A stretch of 64,000 nt of DNA from CAZFBA01 sp964517135 (lineage in GTDB: Bacteria; Cyanobacteriota; Vampirovibrionia; JBFMGH01): the NCBI GenBank assembly GCA_964517135.1, contig CAZFBA010000009.1, positions 1-64,000 of the forward strand. Direction: 5' to 3'. Both the position numbers and the translations under genes were made by a program. Below the pieces are notes generated by a model, which searched no databases, was not told where the DNA came from, and saw only the letters and a list, made by a program, of their open reading frames with translations. Every line of letters begins with the position of its first letter. Position 1 is the stretch's first letter. This document shows, piece after piece, positions 44,490 through 54,892 of this stretch.

Positions 44490-45719
44490 TTAAAATGATG
44501 TAATCTCTTCAAAGATACGTATTGCAAAACGATCTGTCATGCCTGATATAAAGTCGATTATAGCTTGCTGATAGTCGCTTTCGTTTGCCAGATCATAGAT
44601 AACACTGTTATGATATTTATTATGCTTGCCTGACCGGTCATTCAAATTTGAATATTTCAATAACCATTCCTTAAAATATATAATCATAAGCGGATAAAAC
44701 TCAAGATTAGCCTCAAGTGCGCTGATCGTATGATCACTATCATACAGTGAATACAGTACATCATAGATAGAGTTAATGATCAACGCTGCATAATTTTTAT
44801 AGTTTTCCAGCCGTGGATGAAGGTAAATGTACTCATAATTAAATTTTTTGATCTCGTTCATCAGGTTCAGATACTCAGGAGAAAAACGAATGCCATCAGA
44901 TGGGTTGCTCAGCTCGCAAAGATTTATAATAAAGCGATGAATAATAAATGTATTGTTTAGCTCTTCTCTTTTGACATCACCAAGATAAGCCCTTAGCAGT
45001 TTAATAAGAGGCTTTTGAGGAAATGTCAGTATCTTACTTATGTAGGCATCTTCTATATCTCGTCCTAGATAGGCTATTTTATCAGCTATTTTTACTACAC
45101 AGCCCTCCCAGGTATAAGGAGCATTTTCACTGGGTGACTTTAACGTTTCCAGATCAATATTTTTATTGCGAGGATAAAGATAAGGCTCATCCACTTCTCC
45201 GCAATGTGATATTATACCATCTCTTACAGCATAGGTCAGGTTAAGATTTTGCTCACATCCCTCAGGATCCTGAAGTGTTTCAAAGAAATCAACAAACCGC
45301 AAGCTATTTTTCTCGTGCCAGAAGGGTTCCAGATTGGTTTTTTGGCATATTTCTTTAATAATTTTTTCGCCTGCGTGTCCGAATGGGGCATGACCTAAAT
45401 CATGGCCTATGGCTATAGCGTCTGTAAGCTCAGTATTCAACCCGATGAATCCGGCGATAGTTTTGCTGATAGCTGCAACGTGATTGACATGCTCTATACG
45501 GGTGCAGAGATGGTCGTTTTTTGTGGCAAAGAATACCTGGGTCTTAAATTTCAAACGCCTGTAGGCAGTTGAATGCAGAATACGGTTGTAGTCTCTAAAG
45601 AATTCTGATCTAATATCGTTTTTACGGTTATAGAGTGGCTTAAACCGTTTAACAGCCTGTTCCCATAGTGGGTTTGATTCTGTCATTGCGGCATTTTTAA
45701 ATCTGTTTCTTTCCATCAA
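44490..45719 (-). CDS. dgt: dGTPase-family HD phosphohydrolase
   Basis: A 409-residue member of the deoxyguanosinetriphosphate triphosphohydrolase-like family, which removes triphosphate from dNTPs. The HD metal site is intact: His in RIEHVNHVAAIS, then AIGHDLGHAPFGHAGE, and a later Asp in VVKIADKIAYLGRDIEDA. The N-terminal NDIRSEFFRDYNRILHSTAYRRLKFKTQVF stretch is typical. Length agrees with type 2 dGTPases. It appears monocistronic. The role in dNTP balance or phage defence is known for relatives, but no defence context is visible here. Confidence 0.93.
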   Translation of the reverse strand: MMERNRFKNAAMTESNPLWEQAVKRFKPLYNRKNDIRSEFFRDYNRILHSTAYRRLKFKTQVFFATKNDHLCTRIEHVNHVAAISKTIAGFIGLNTELTDAIAIGHDLGHAPFGHAGEKIIKEICQKTNLEPFWHEKNSLRFVDFFETLQDPEGCEQNLNLTYAVRDGIISHCGEVDEPYLYPRNKNIDLETLKSPSENAPYTWEGCVVKIADKIAYLGRDIEDAYISKILTFPQKPLIKLLRAYLGDVKREELNNTFIIHRFIINLCELSNPSDGIRFSPEYLNLMNEIKKFNYEYIYLHPRLENYKNYAALIINSIYDVLYSLYDSDHTISALEANLEFYPLMIIYFKEWLLKYSNLNDRSGKHNKYHNSVIYDLANESDYQQAIIDFISGMTDRFAIRIFEEITSF

Positions 45720-46011
45720 TACTGCTCCAGTGGCCGGGTTATGTGTATTGCTTATTGTTATTAGTTAATCATTATACTGCAACATTACAGTCCGGTTAAA
45801 TGCCCCCTCTCTTCGCTGCCCCTGTTTAATTATTTTTGACAGTTTTTTTAATTTAACACCACCTGGAATAAAATGAAAATTAAATCTGCATCAAAAACTT
45901 TTGCCCTTTTACTACAAAAGACATACAAAAATTATTTTTATAGCACCTGTAATAGTTGCTATTTGGCCTTTTTAGCGTATTGTTCTTTATTTTTGAAAAA
46001 AGATTTCTATC

Positions 46012-46392
46012 TTATTCGACGTTATCTTCTTCATCTAAATCTTCTTCGTCTGTTACGTCTTCAATCTCTTCTTCTGTATCAGCTTTTTTGACGCAGGGAG
46101 CTGTTGTTTTAGTATCATCAGGCTTTTTAGAAGCTAAATTTGGTTCATCGGTACGATCACCATATATGCCATCAGGGCTTTCTTTTTCTTCTGTCAATTC
46201 TTCAGCTGCTTCTTCAGCTCTCTGATCAATGGTTGTTCCGCCTTCATCAACACCTTTAACACCAGCAGTTTCGGTGACTTTGTCAGCAGTGGAACCTTCA
46301 TCGTCAACAGCGCCTTTAGCAAAAACAGGTCCGGCTACCATCAGTCCGAAGACCAGAAAAGACATTATTAAAGCTAGACTAAATTTCTTCAT
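46012..46392 (-). CDS. small secreted acidic protein
   Basis: A 126-residue protein with a clear signal peptide (MKKFSLALIMSFLVFGLM.., cut near VFAKG). The mature part of about 100 residues is strongly acidic, ending EEEIEDVTDEEDLDEEDNVE, with a single Cys, and looks disordered. It might bind Ca2+ or stay soluble near the surface (inference). GGAGG lies 10 bases before the ATG, inside the end of the cyclase gene, which it overlaps by 14 bases. It is thus the third gene of the TPS-M48 / CHASE2-cyclase operon. Confidence 0.7.
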   Translation of the reverse strand: MKKFSLALIMSFLVFGLMVAGPVFAKGAVDDEGSTADKVTETAGVKGVDEGGTTIDQRAEEAAEELTEEKESPDGIYGDRTDEPNLASKKPDDTKTTAPCVKKADTEEEIEDVTDEEDLDEEDNVE

Positions 46393-48484
46393 AATAGTAT
46401 TCCTCCGTATCGTCTAATTCATTTCCTTTTATTTGAATGAGTTCATAAATTTTAGTTTCGGTGGTTTTTCCTTTAACTTTAACGTTATCCAGAAAGTTTA
46501 CTTCTACTCTGTCTTCGACCTGTCTGAGAGTATGTTCGCTTATAATAATACTTGTATTATAAGTTTTATTCAAGCCCTCGAGTCTTGCAGCCAGATTGAC
46601 GCCATCTCCAATAACGGTATAGTCCATAAACCTTTCAGAGCCAATATTTCCAACGACAACTTCTTCAGTATTAATTCCAATGCCTATATGAACAGAGTGT
46701 TTATAGACTTTTGACCAGATAGAATTAAGTTCAACAAGCTTTTGTTGCATCTCGACAGCAGATTTAATAGCTAGCATCGCATGGTCTTCAACATCCACAG
46801 GTGCGCCCCAGAATGCCATTATAGCATCGCCAATAAACTTATCCAGAGTACCTTTATTTTTAAAGATGATGGCAGTCATTTCTGAGTGATATTCATTAAG
46901 CATTCTAACAACAAGTTCAGGCGGGTTGCTTTCAGAAAATGTCGTAAAGCCCCTGATATCAGAGAACAGTATCGTAAGTTCTTTTCTTGTACTCGCTGAA
47001 GGCTTAAGCTTTTCGGGATTTTCGATGACCATCTTCAAAATTTGAGGAGACAGGTAATTAGACATGGCTTCTTTAACACGTTTTTTATCCTTCCCTTCAA
47101 GGACGAAGTAGCCTAGAAAGGCTATAAAAGCTGACAGGCCTATGCCAAGCGCAGGAGTAAACCAGTTTATTATGATATTCCATTTACCGAATAGTTCAAT
47201 ACATAGCATACAAAACAGAATAAAGTAACCCGCCGGTAATAGCTGGAAAGTAATCGAATCCTTTGAAGAGGCCACAATTATTGTAAAAGAGGTAAAAAAA
47301 CAAAGGATAAGAAGTATTACAAAATTTATGTAAAAAGGCATTATCCTGATAAAATTCTGATTTATGAGGTTATCAAGCACGAAAGCATGGCTATAAACCC
47401 CTGGAAGTGTGCCTATTGGTGTATTGATTAAGTCATGAGCTCCTGAAGAAGAGACACCCACAAATACGATCTTATTTTTAAATATATCAGGGTCTTTTTT
47501 TAGCCTGAGATCGTTTTGATTGGTGTACCATTCCTGAAAAACCTGCCTGTCAGTTTTGCCTGTTTCTTCTGCAAGTTGAGAAATGCTGTTATAGCTTTCG
47601 ATAAGTTGCCAGGCTGAGACAGTATCATAAATGTATTTATTTCCCGGAGGGGCTGCAAGACCTGTTCCAAGCCAGTTTACATAGTAGAGATTCTTGTTAT
47701 CAACAGGTATTTTAATATCTTTTATCTGGAACCATTTGCCTGTATTAATCTTAAAACTCCTGGTATCGACAAGATCCAGCAAATATGAAAATGACAGTGA
47801 TGGAAAACACTCATTTTCATTGCAAAGCATAAGAAAGCTTTCTCTAGTAACATCCTGCCGTTGCGGCATATTAAAAAAGCCTATAGATTTAGTTGCTTTT
47901 AAGAGTTGTTTGAAGGGTACATCATAATATTGATCTTCTTTATCAAAAAAGAAATCTTCATTAGAAGAATTTTTAGCTGAATACTCAGGGTTAACGGCAA
48001 ATTTTTCTTTAAGGACAGTTATTTCTGCGTCTCTTTTAACGTTTTTTTCAAAGATAAACTTGGCCCCCAATACAATATTACCTGCTTTTTTAACTGCCTG
48101 TGCAAGTTTAAGGTCACTATCAGGTTTATCGATACTCGGGGTTGAATAGAGAATATCAAACAATACTGCTTTTGTGCCGGCCAGCCTAAGAAAGTCAATA
48201 ACTTTTGCACTTTCTGCTCTGTCATAAGGCCAGAAAGTATTGAGTTTTCTATCTGATTCATCATCAAAAAGCACGACTACAATATTTTTAGACGGCAAGT
48301 TCTTAATGTATTTATAGTGTTTTTGCCTGGTTTCAAAAAGAAGGTTCACCCAGGCATTGTTGAAATAGTCATTAAAGGCTTTTGATATTGCAAGCCCCAG
48401 TATAGATGAAATGACAAGCCCTATTAAACCGCAAATAAAGCTCCATTTTAAGAGGCGTTGAGTTTTTTCCTGTTTTTTTTCCAT
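46379..48484 (-). CDS. CHASE2 sensor - class III adenylate/guanylate cyclase
   Basis: A 701-residue membrane cyclase that makes cAMP or cGMP in response to an outside signal. TM1 is at about 14-35, and an extracytoplasmic CHASE2 domain (about 36-385) contains VVVLFDDESDRKL and WPYDRAESAKVIDFL. Three TM segments lie at about 390-465. The cyclase domain (about 505-690) has metal Asp in LFSDIRGFT, LDKFIGDAIMAFWG and YTVIGDGVNLAARLE. Lys in TLDKFIGD and Asp in IGDGVN fit adenylate rather than guanylate specificity. It starts 4 bases after the TPS-M48 gene, so the two are co-translated. CHASE2 proteins next to haemagglutinin-type genes are familiar in cyanobacteria. Confidence 0.95.
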   Translation of the reverse strand: MEKKQEKTQRLLKWSFICGLIGLVISSILGLAISKAFNDYFNNAWVNLLFETRQKHYKYIKNLPSKNIVVVLFDDESDRKLNTFWPYDRAESAKVIDFLRLAGTKAVLFDILYSTPSIDKPDSDLKLAQAVKKAGNIVLGAKFIFEKNVKRDAEITVLKEKFAVNPEYSAKNSSNEDFFFDKEDQYYDVPFKQLLKATKSIGFFNMPQRQDVTRESFLMLCNENECFPSLSFSYLLDLVDTRSFKINTGKWFQIKDIKIPVDNKNLYYVNWLGTGLAAPPGNKYIYDTVSAWQLIESYNSISQLAEETGKTDRQVFQEWYTNQNDLRLKKDPDIFKNKIVFVGVSSSGAHDLINTPIGTLPGVYSHAFVLDNLINQNFIRIMPFYINFVILLILCFFTSFTIIVASSKDSITFQLLPAGYFILFCMLCIELFGKWNIIINWFTPALGIGLSAFIAFLGYFVLEGKDKKRVKEAMSNYLSPQILKMVIENPEKLKPSASTRKELTILFSDIRGFTTFSESNPPELVVRMLNEYHSEMTAIIFKNKGTLDKFIGDAIMAFWGAPVDVEDHAMLAIKSAVEMQQKLVELNSIWSKVYKHSVHIGIGINTEEVVVGNIGSERFMDYTVIGDGVNLAARLEGLNKTYNTSIIISEHTLRQVEDRVEVNFLDNVKVKGKTTETKIYELIQIKGNELDDTEEYYYEEI

Positions 48485-48488
48485 ACCT

Positions 48489-51400
48489 TTATTTTATATC
48501 ATCAAGAATATTCAGATAGTCTTTTTTGTTTATTCGTTTTTGTTTTATTGTTAACAATACCTTTTCTTCTTTAAGCCTGTGTTCAATAAGCTGTATTCTA
48601 TCAGATGTTTTTGGGTGTCTGTAGCTAAAAACCGGGGTAACATTCTGGCCAAATTCATTTATGCCCTGTTTTTGGAGTTTTTCAACTTTTTGTAGTGTCA
48701 TTAAAAATCCTTCAAGAGCTCTGGGGTGATAGCCAGTATAGACAAGGTATTCAGTGCCATATTTGTCAGCTTCGAGTTCTGCTTCTTGAGAATTAATGTT
48801 TATTGCCTGATCTGTTATCATTTTATTTTCAGGGGTATCTATATCCTGGCAGGAATTTGCCCCCTTGCAGAGGTTAAAGACAATACCCATTACATCTGGA
48901 TTGCCTGTGTCTATTGTATCATCAGACTCTTCGAGTGCAGCCAGTATCATATTGCCAGACATAGCAGAATTCTGTTCATCTGTATCATCCATTTCTTCTG
49001 CCGTTTCATCACCATCTTCAATGCCAGTATCTTCGTTTGAACCATCCTCACCTGTACCGGATGAATCAGAACTGTTGTTTGTGTTATCATCTGATGAATC
49101 CAGCGTAAAATCAATTGAATCATCATTTGTAAAGCCTTCTGTATCACTTGAAAAACCATCAGAATATTGAATATCAAAGTTTTCTTCAGAGGTTGAAGAA
49201 GTTGTAGAATAGGTGCTATCATCTGAAAGGTCATTTAAAAGTGTATTATCAGCGCTAGCATTAAGCGTAATAATGTTGCTTTCAGTTATAAGTATATCGT
49301 CTCCTACTTCTTCAGCAATATCATCTGTATTTATATCTGTATTATTATCTGTAGTGCCATCATTATCGTCTGATGATCCATCATCACCGTCTGATGAGTC
49401 ATCGTCAACAGGCGGCAACAGGCTTCCTTCAAGAATAACATCTATACGGTCAGCGAGAATATTTCCTGTGGGGGCGTTGATTCGTCTTGAAGATGTATAG
49501 GGGCTATTAGCTGAGAGGTTTCCTGCGTCATTGCCTGTAACCTCAACCCTGCCGGTATATGTTGAATCTCCCACTGACACAATACCCGTAGCTGCACCAG
49601 TAGGGCCGTTAGCATGAATTGACCCACTATTAAGCATTGTCAAATAGAGTGTATTAAGAGAATTTGAACGTCTGATGTTAACATTGCCACCAGTAGAGCT
49701 TGTGCCTGCATTAGCTTCAACCATTCCGCCATCAATAATTACATTTCCACGGGCTGTAAGTATGTTTACGTTTCCACTACGGGAAATAAGATTGCCCATA
49801 ATTTCTATATTGCCATAAACTTCTCCTGTGTCAGGGTTTGCTACATTTCTCAAAGTTACTCTTGCACCCTGAACAGTTCTGCCATTCTGAAGCCAGATGT
49901 CGCCTGCAGAGGATATATTTACGCTTCCTGTCTGTGCATCGATGTTTCTTAAAATGACTCCATTCTGAATATCGTGAAAATCAATATTTCCTGTTCCATC
50001 AGAAACAAAAGTTAAAGAATCAAAGTCTCCACCGCCGCTAATATTTCCATTGGAGCCTGATGCTGTAGTTATATTAAGATTGGCAACTCTTGAAGGGTTA
50101 TTAACACTATCAAAGAAATAGTCTATAACCGATATTCCTCCTGCTGTATCAGTGATAATAGCTGTACCTTCAGTATTAAGTGATATCTCAGAAAAGTTTA
50201 CATTGTTTGTGGCGTTAATACCATATGAACCTGTTACAAATGGGGCTTTAAAAACTGGATGAGAATCAACAAAATTGCTATTTTGAACAATTATACCATG
50301 GGCAGCACTAGAATTCAGTGCCGAAGTAAACATAAACATAGCCTGATCAAAGCTGCCATAAGTATTTGAAGGTTTTCCGTTGATATCTATTCTTCTGATA
50401 TTACAGCTACCTTCAGGATCGCCAACAAACATATGGCCACCTGAACTGCCCAGATTGATATTAGCAAAGGATAAATCATTGCCTCCACCGTTAATATCAA
50501 TACCTGTTGCATTAACAGTAACATTACCGGGGGTGTAACGATCTATATAAAAGGCCCCTCTATCGCCTGTATCTGTAAAACTGCTAAAAATGACAGGTGA
50601 TGCAAAGTTATAGGTGCCGTTTATAATGTTATCAGTTTCAACTATAACAACTACCGGTTCAGGCCCGGCTGTTGCAAGCCCTCTAATAACAGGATTAGCA
50701 GTATTATCAAACTCTATAATCGGAGCAAATAGCTCTATAGCATGTATTGCCGACTGAGAGGTATCCACAGCAACTTCTATTGTGCCGCCATGAATAATTC
50801 TTCTGGCTGATTCTATTTCAACTACTATTTCTGTTGCTGCGCCTGAAGCTGATAAGTGACCGGTTGAACCAATAATAACGTCATTTGAAGGACTATTTTG
50901 TTCTATCAAGACTCTTCCATTGTTTGAGGCCAGTGTTCCATCGATAATAATATTTCCAGAACCGCTGACATCAGTTCTTAATAAGATTTCACGCCCAAAA
51001 ATGTTGCTTGATGCAAGAACATTAACATTGCCGATTCCATAAACGTCTACTATACCTGTATTGGCATTGATATCAAGCAAATTTGTTGAATCATGAGGGG
51101 TAAATATTATATTACCGCTTCCGCCGGCAATGGCAGCAAGGTTTGAGACCATACCATTGATAATAATATCATTATTGTTTGCTGTTCGAGCTATGAGGTG
51201 TTCCATATCAATAAAGTTCCAGAAGTACGAAGGAATAACATCAACATTAAGTGTGTTGTTTACACTTATTATATCTGCAATGCCTGTTGTCTCTATGCTG
51301 AGATTATGGAAAGTATTATTGCTGGAAGCATCAATAGCTACAAAGCCTGTCGGGGCATTCACTGCCTTTAAAGAGACATTCTGGTTGTTAGTTGCAAAGT

Positions 51401-54400
51401 TACAATCACCTATAATAATTGCATTGCCAGCCGGGCCAGAAGTAGCTGCATTGAGCCCAAATGTACCATCTATAAAGCTGCCTGCTGAATTTGTGGGAAC
51501 CCCTGTCATAACTATTCTTTCAGTTGAATTAATAAATGTATCAGGGTTACCGATGTAAAGTTCAGCATAACGAGTACCCAGATTTATGTCACTTTCAAAT
51601 AGAAGGTCATTGCCTCCTCCGTTTATATCTATACCTGTAGCATTAACCACAATGTCTCCAGGGTTAAAGCGGTCTATAACGAATATGCCATTTTGACCGG
51701 CAGAGTTAAGGCTTGTTATAAGTGGCTGGGTAACTGGTAGTGAAATATTAATAGAGTCAGTTTTAAGTATAACAGGCAATATATCCGGTCCTGCTGTTGA
51801 TATTGCCCTTATTTCAGGTGTATTTCCTCCTGTATTGTCAAAAAACACAACAGGAGAAGCAATATAAATATCTCTCTGACCTGCTATTGTTGTATCATAA
51901 TTGGCAAAAAGGTCACCTCTTATTATTAACTGGTTGTTTGATTGAATTTCAATGCCTGTAAAAGCCTCGGTGCCTGTTGTTCTTAAGAGTGAATCACTGC
52001 CGATATCAATGATACCTGATGGTGACTGACTTATAATAGAAATGCGTCCGTCTGATGAACTAATACTGCCATCCAGTGTAATATTACTGCCAGCTGCACT
52101 GTCTGCAAACAGGGTAATATAAGACCCTGAAAGAGTATATCCATAGAGCAGATCAATGCTTCCGTTATTAACATAAATATCTACCGGGGCTGTTCCTGCA
52201 TCAACGTTAAATAGATTAAGATTGCCTTGAGCTATATCCATATATATAGTTCCATTAATACCTACTGGGGTTTCAAAATTTATTTCGCTGGCTATGATAT
52301 CTGTATTGATCATCGCCAAAGGAACCGGAGCAAAGTTGATTCCGTTATTAGCATCATAAAGATTAATGCTGCTGCTGGTTGATGTAGTAAAACTAACATC
52401 CCTAAAGTTGTTGTTTAAAATTGCTTCAATACCTACTGCGGCATTGGAAGATTTTGCCTGACCTATTACAGTTATATTTCTTGTATCAAAATCACAGTTT
52501 GAAATCGTTATCGGAGTATTGGCAGTATTATTTTCTGTCATAAGTGCTACAAAGCCAAAATCAAAAGCAGCCGATGAAGGAGGTGCAGTAACATTGATTA
52601 ATCCTTCATATGTTCCATCTTTAGGATCACCAATAATCAGCCCGGCACCATAACTACCAAAATCAAGGTTGTTGAAAAATACCTGATTGATTGCATTGGC
52701 CTGTATACGTATACCGGTCATGTTGACATTATAAGAGTTTGTTGAAGGCTTATAGATAAAGGTTCCGCCTTCAAGTGTATTGATATCATAGTTTGTAAAA
52801 GTATTCTGGTCAAAAAATGATAGCTGATCAGAAGTCATCTCAAGATAAGACTTAACTCCGTCAGATTGAATAGTTATGTTGCTGTTTCCGGCGTTGTCAA
52901 AAAAGATTGATGGGGCATTGAGGGCAATACCTTTATTGTAGTTGCCATAATTATCAAAGTTTGCATCTATATCAGAAAATAAGCTTATTGAAGTGCCGCT
53001 ATGAATGGCAATAGAGCTGTTTGTTTGTATTGATCCTGTTGGTGTAAGTGTTGTATCAACAGAAGTTTCCAGCTCAACCTTAATACCTCTCTTTGTAATG
53101 TTCAGTTCTTCAACATAAATACTTCCAGGGGTATTAATTGATACAATTGGAGGGGTAGCAGAGTCAGTATCTGCAATGGATTCAAAGAAATCGTTATTGA
53201 TTACTGAAACACCTGGCATAGGAGAAAAGTTATTACCAACGGCTATTTCAGTATTACCACCCGCATCAGGAGCAGTCCGGGCTATTATCATACCTGATCG
53301 GCTTGTAAAATCAGCACCTGTTACGTCAAGAACAGCCCCGGCGCCGGTTATAATGTTATCAGAACCCAGCTCAATAAAAGCTGGCAAAGATGCGCTCATC
53401 TCATCGAGAGTGCTTCTTGCAGAAATAGTACCATTATGAACTATTTCGTTATTGTTAGAACCTGCATTATTCTCAAATGTTATTAGACGTATATCGCCGG
53501 CAGCCATATCAGGGCTAATTGCATCAGACCTGATAGTACCACTATTTTCAATATAAGAGCGACCTGTTGGTGCAAAATCATACGATGAGGCCAGCAGTTC
53601 AATTTTGCCGGCACAGGCTTCAATTGTACCCGAGTTTGTTATCTCACCGGCATTGACGATGGTTTCAAAAGATGCTATAGGGCTTACCGGTATTAGTCTT
53701 TCCGTAAAAGCTCCGCCTAAAGTCGGGTAATAATTAACTTCATTGGCTACTGCAAGAGAAATATCTCCGCCTTCAACAGGGCTGATTCCGTCGTGTATTC
53801 TGATTATACCATTATTATCTATTGCTTCACCTGTTATAGCCACATGGGCAGCCTGCCCTTCAAAGGTTTCAAGACCGCTGGCGTTAATAACACCGGCGTT
53901 TGTTATCAGGTTTGCATTTGATCCACCCAAAGGAGCCCGTTCTATGGTTATAACAGATGAAGGGTCAATACCTCCTGAGGGGCCAAAGGCAGCAGGAGAA
54001 GGATCCATAAAGTGGTATGTATTTGAATCTATACCGGTAAAAGGCATATTGCTTGTAGTAGAAAGCAATAAGGCACCTACATTTATGTTTGCATTTGGGC
54101 CGATGTTAATACCGTTTGAAGAAACGAATATCATCGTACCCGCTCCATTAGTACCCCCGACAACTCCGTTAATAGTCGTATCTATATCAACAGGGTTTGA
54201 GCCGAAAACCCTGTTAACAAGTAATCTGATCTGCTGTAAAGAGGCATTTACTGGAAAAACAAAGTCTACACGATTTGCACCGGCTGTATTAACCTGAAAA
54301 TTATCAAATGTATTTACTGCAAAGTTGTTAAATCTGTCTGTGGTTGTAACAGTTATAACTCCACCGCTTGTACTTACATTAGTACCTGTGCCAGTGGTGG

Positions 54401-54497
54401 GTGTTACCTGTGCTTTTGCCTGAGAAATACTTAAAAATACCAGCAAAAGAAATAAAACCCTTACGATGACATTTTTTGAACCTTTAAAGTTATACAT
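48489..54497 (-). CDS. TPS-type exoprotein with acidic linker and C-terminal half of an M48 peptidase
   Basis: A 2002-residue secreted protein. It has a signal peptide (1-29, ending ISQAKAQ), then a haemagglutination-like TPS domain (about 40-175: FDNFQVN, VFVSSNG-type strand IFVSSNGINIGPNANINVG). A long beta-helix follows with repeated VNATGIDINGGGNDL units. Residues about 1690-1850 are an Asp/Ser/Thr-rich acidic linker. The last 100 residues (1903-2002) match the C-terminal half of M48 peptidases: EAELEADKYG, YTGYHPRALEGF and YRHPKTSDRI. The HExxH zinc motif that should lie about 50-60 residues earlier is absent, so peptidase activity is doubtful. It heads an operon with the CHASE2 cyclase and the acidic protein. 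Confidence 0.9.
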   Translation of the reverse strand: MYNFKGSKNVIVRVLFLLLVFLSISQAKAQVTPTTGTGTNVSTSGGVITVTTTDRFNNFAVNTFDNFQVNTAGANRVDFVFPVNASLQQIRLLVNRVFGSNPVDIDTTINGVVGGTNGAGTMIFVSSNGINIGPNANINVGALLLSTTSNMPFTGIDSNTYHFMDPSPAAFGPSGGIDPSSVITIERAPLGGSNANLITNAGVINASGLETFEGQAAHVAITGEAIDNNGIIRIHDGISPVEGGDISLAVANEVNYYPTLGGAFTERLIPVSPIASFETIVNAGEITNSGTIEACAGKIELLASSYDFAPTGRSYIENSGTIRSDAISPDMAAGDIRLITFENNAGSNNNEIVHNGTISARSTLDEMSASLPAFIELGSDNIITGAGAVLDVTGADFTSRSGMIIARTAPDAGGNTEIAVGNNFSPMPGVSVINNDFFESIADTDSATPPIVSINTPGSIYVEELNITKRGIKVELETSVDTTLTPTGSIQTNSSIAIHSGTSISLFSDIDANFDNYGNYNKGIALNAPSIFFDNAGNSNITIQSDGVKSYLEMTSDQLSFFDQNTFTNYDINTLEGGTFIYKPSTNSYNVNMTGIRIQANAINQVFFNNLDFGSYGAGLIIGDPKDGTYEGLINVTAPPSSAAFDFGFVALMTENNTANTPITISNCDFDTRNITVIGQAKSSNAAVGIEAILNNNFRDVSFTTSTSSSINLYDANNGINFAPVPLAMINTDIIASEINFETPVGINGTIYMDIAQGNLNLFNVDAGTAPVDIYVNNGSIDLLYGYTLSGSYITLFADSAAGSNITLDGSISSSDGRISIISQSPSGIIDIGSDSLLRTTGTEAFTGIEIQSNNQLIIRGDLFANYDTTIAGQRDIYIASPVVFFDNTGGNTPEIRAISTAGPDILPVILKTDSINISLPVTQPLITSLNSAGQNGIFVIDRFNPGDIVVNATGIDINGGGNDLLFESDINLGTRYAELYIGNPDTFINSTERIVMTGVPTNSAGSFIDGTFGLNAATSGPAGNAIIIGDCNFATNNQNVSLKAVNAPTGFVAIDASSNNTFHNLSIETTGIADIISVNNTLNVDVIPSYFWNFIDMEHLIARTANNNDIIINGMVSNLAAIAGGSGNIIFTPHDSTNLLDINANTGIVDVYGIGNVNVLASSNIFGREILLRTDVSGSGNIIIDGTLASNNGRVLIEQNSPSNDVIIGSTGHLSASGAATEIVVEIESARRIIHGGTIEVAVDTSQSAIHAIELFAPIIEFDNTANPVIRGLATAGPEPVVVIVETDNIINGTYNFASPVIFSSFTDTGDRGAFYIDRYTPGNVTVNATGIDINGGGNDLSFANINLGSSGGHMFVGDPEGSCNIRRIDINGKPSNTYGSFDQAMFMFTSALNSSAAHGIIVQNSNFVDSHPVFKAPFVTGSYGINATNNVNFSEISLNTEGTAIITDTAGGISVIDYFFDSVNNPSRVANLNITTASGSNGNISGGGDFDSLTFVSDGTGNIDFHDIQNGVILRNIDAQTGSVNISSAGDIWLQNGRTVQGARVTLRNVANPDTGEVYGNIEIMGNLISRSGNVNILTARGNVIIDGGMVEANAGTSSTGGNVNIRRSNSLNTLYLTMLNSGSIHANGPTGAATGIVSVGDSTYTGRVEVTGNDAGNLSANSPYTSSRRINAPTGNILADRIDVILEGSLLPPVDDDSSDGDDGSSDDNDGTTDNNTDINTDDIAEEVGDDILITESNIITLNASADNTLLNDLSDDSTYSTTSSTSEENFDIQYSDGFSSDTEGFTNDDSIDFTLDSSDDNTNNSSDSSGTGEDGSNEDTGIEDGDETAEEMDDTDEQNSAMSGNMILAALEESDDTIDTGNPDVMGIVFNLCKGANSCQDIDTPENKMITDQAININSQEAELEADKYGTEYLVYTGYHPRALEGFLMTLQKVEKLQKQGINEFGQNVTPVFSYRHPKTSDRIQLIEHRLKEEKVLLTIKQKRINKKDYLNILDDIK

Positions 54498-54869
54498 ACA
54501 ATCTGCCCTGCATTTTTTTACCCCTGATTCTTCAAATTAGCATACTATTATTATTTTTGTATCATCAGGATGGATTAAAGAAACATTTTTTATTGTTCAT
54601 AAAGATAGCAGGCCAGGAAAGTTTAACTAAAAGATTTTTCAGAAATATATTCTATTAACGTATAGTTTTCAATAGCTAAAACTGATTTTATATATTCAGA
54701 AACACCCTGACATAAATTGTCTGGCCAGTTTTAATTTATCAAAAAAAGTTATGACCTCAAAGAAAATTTTTCAGTTTTTGTATCTGTCTTATAAGCTTTT
54801 AAAGATCCGTGCATAACTTAAAAAGTTTTCGATTTTCAAAACCCTTGCCATGACTGGCACCTGACCCCA

Positions 54870-54892
54870 TAAAGGGGACGCTGCCCCCTTTA
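54870..54892. other. GC-rich hairpin region between thrS and the TPS-M48 gene
   Basis: TAAAGGGG/CCCCTTTA is a perfect 8-bp stem with a 7-base loop, inside a GC-rich patch (about 54840-54970) that contrasts with its surroundings. There is no T-run, so it is not a simple terminator. On the minus strand it lies between the thrS stop and the TPS-M48 start. A 61-codon ORF across it looks fortuitous. A small RNA or leader element is possible. The rest of this gap is AT-rich and unremarkable. Confidence 0.35.

Noticed and set aside
48489..49240. Frameshift hiding an HExxH motif upstream of the M48-like tail
   Set aside because: The overlapping alternative frame visible there has no HExxH, and the main frame is open and continuous.
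48865..49500. Ser/Val-rich plus-strand ORFs
   Set aside because: They are the complement of the Asp/Ser-rich linker codons of the TPS-M48 protein.
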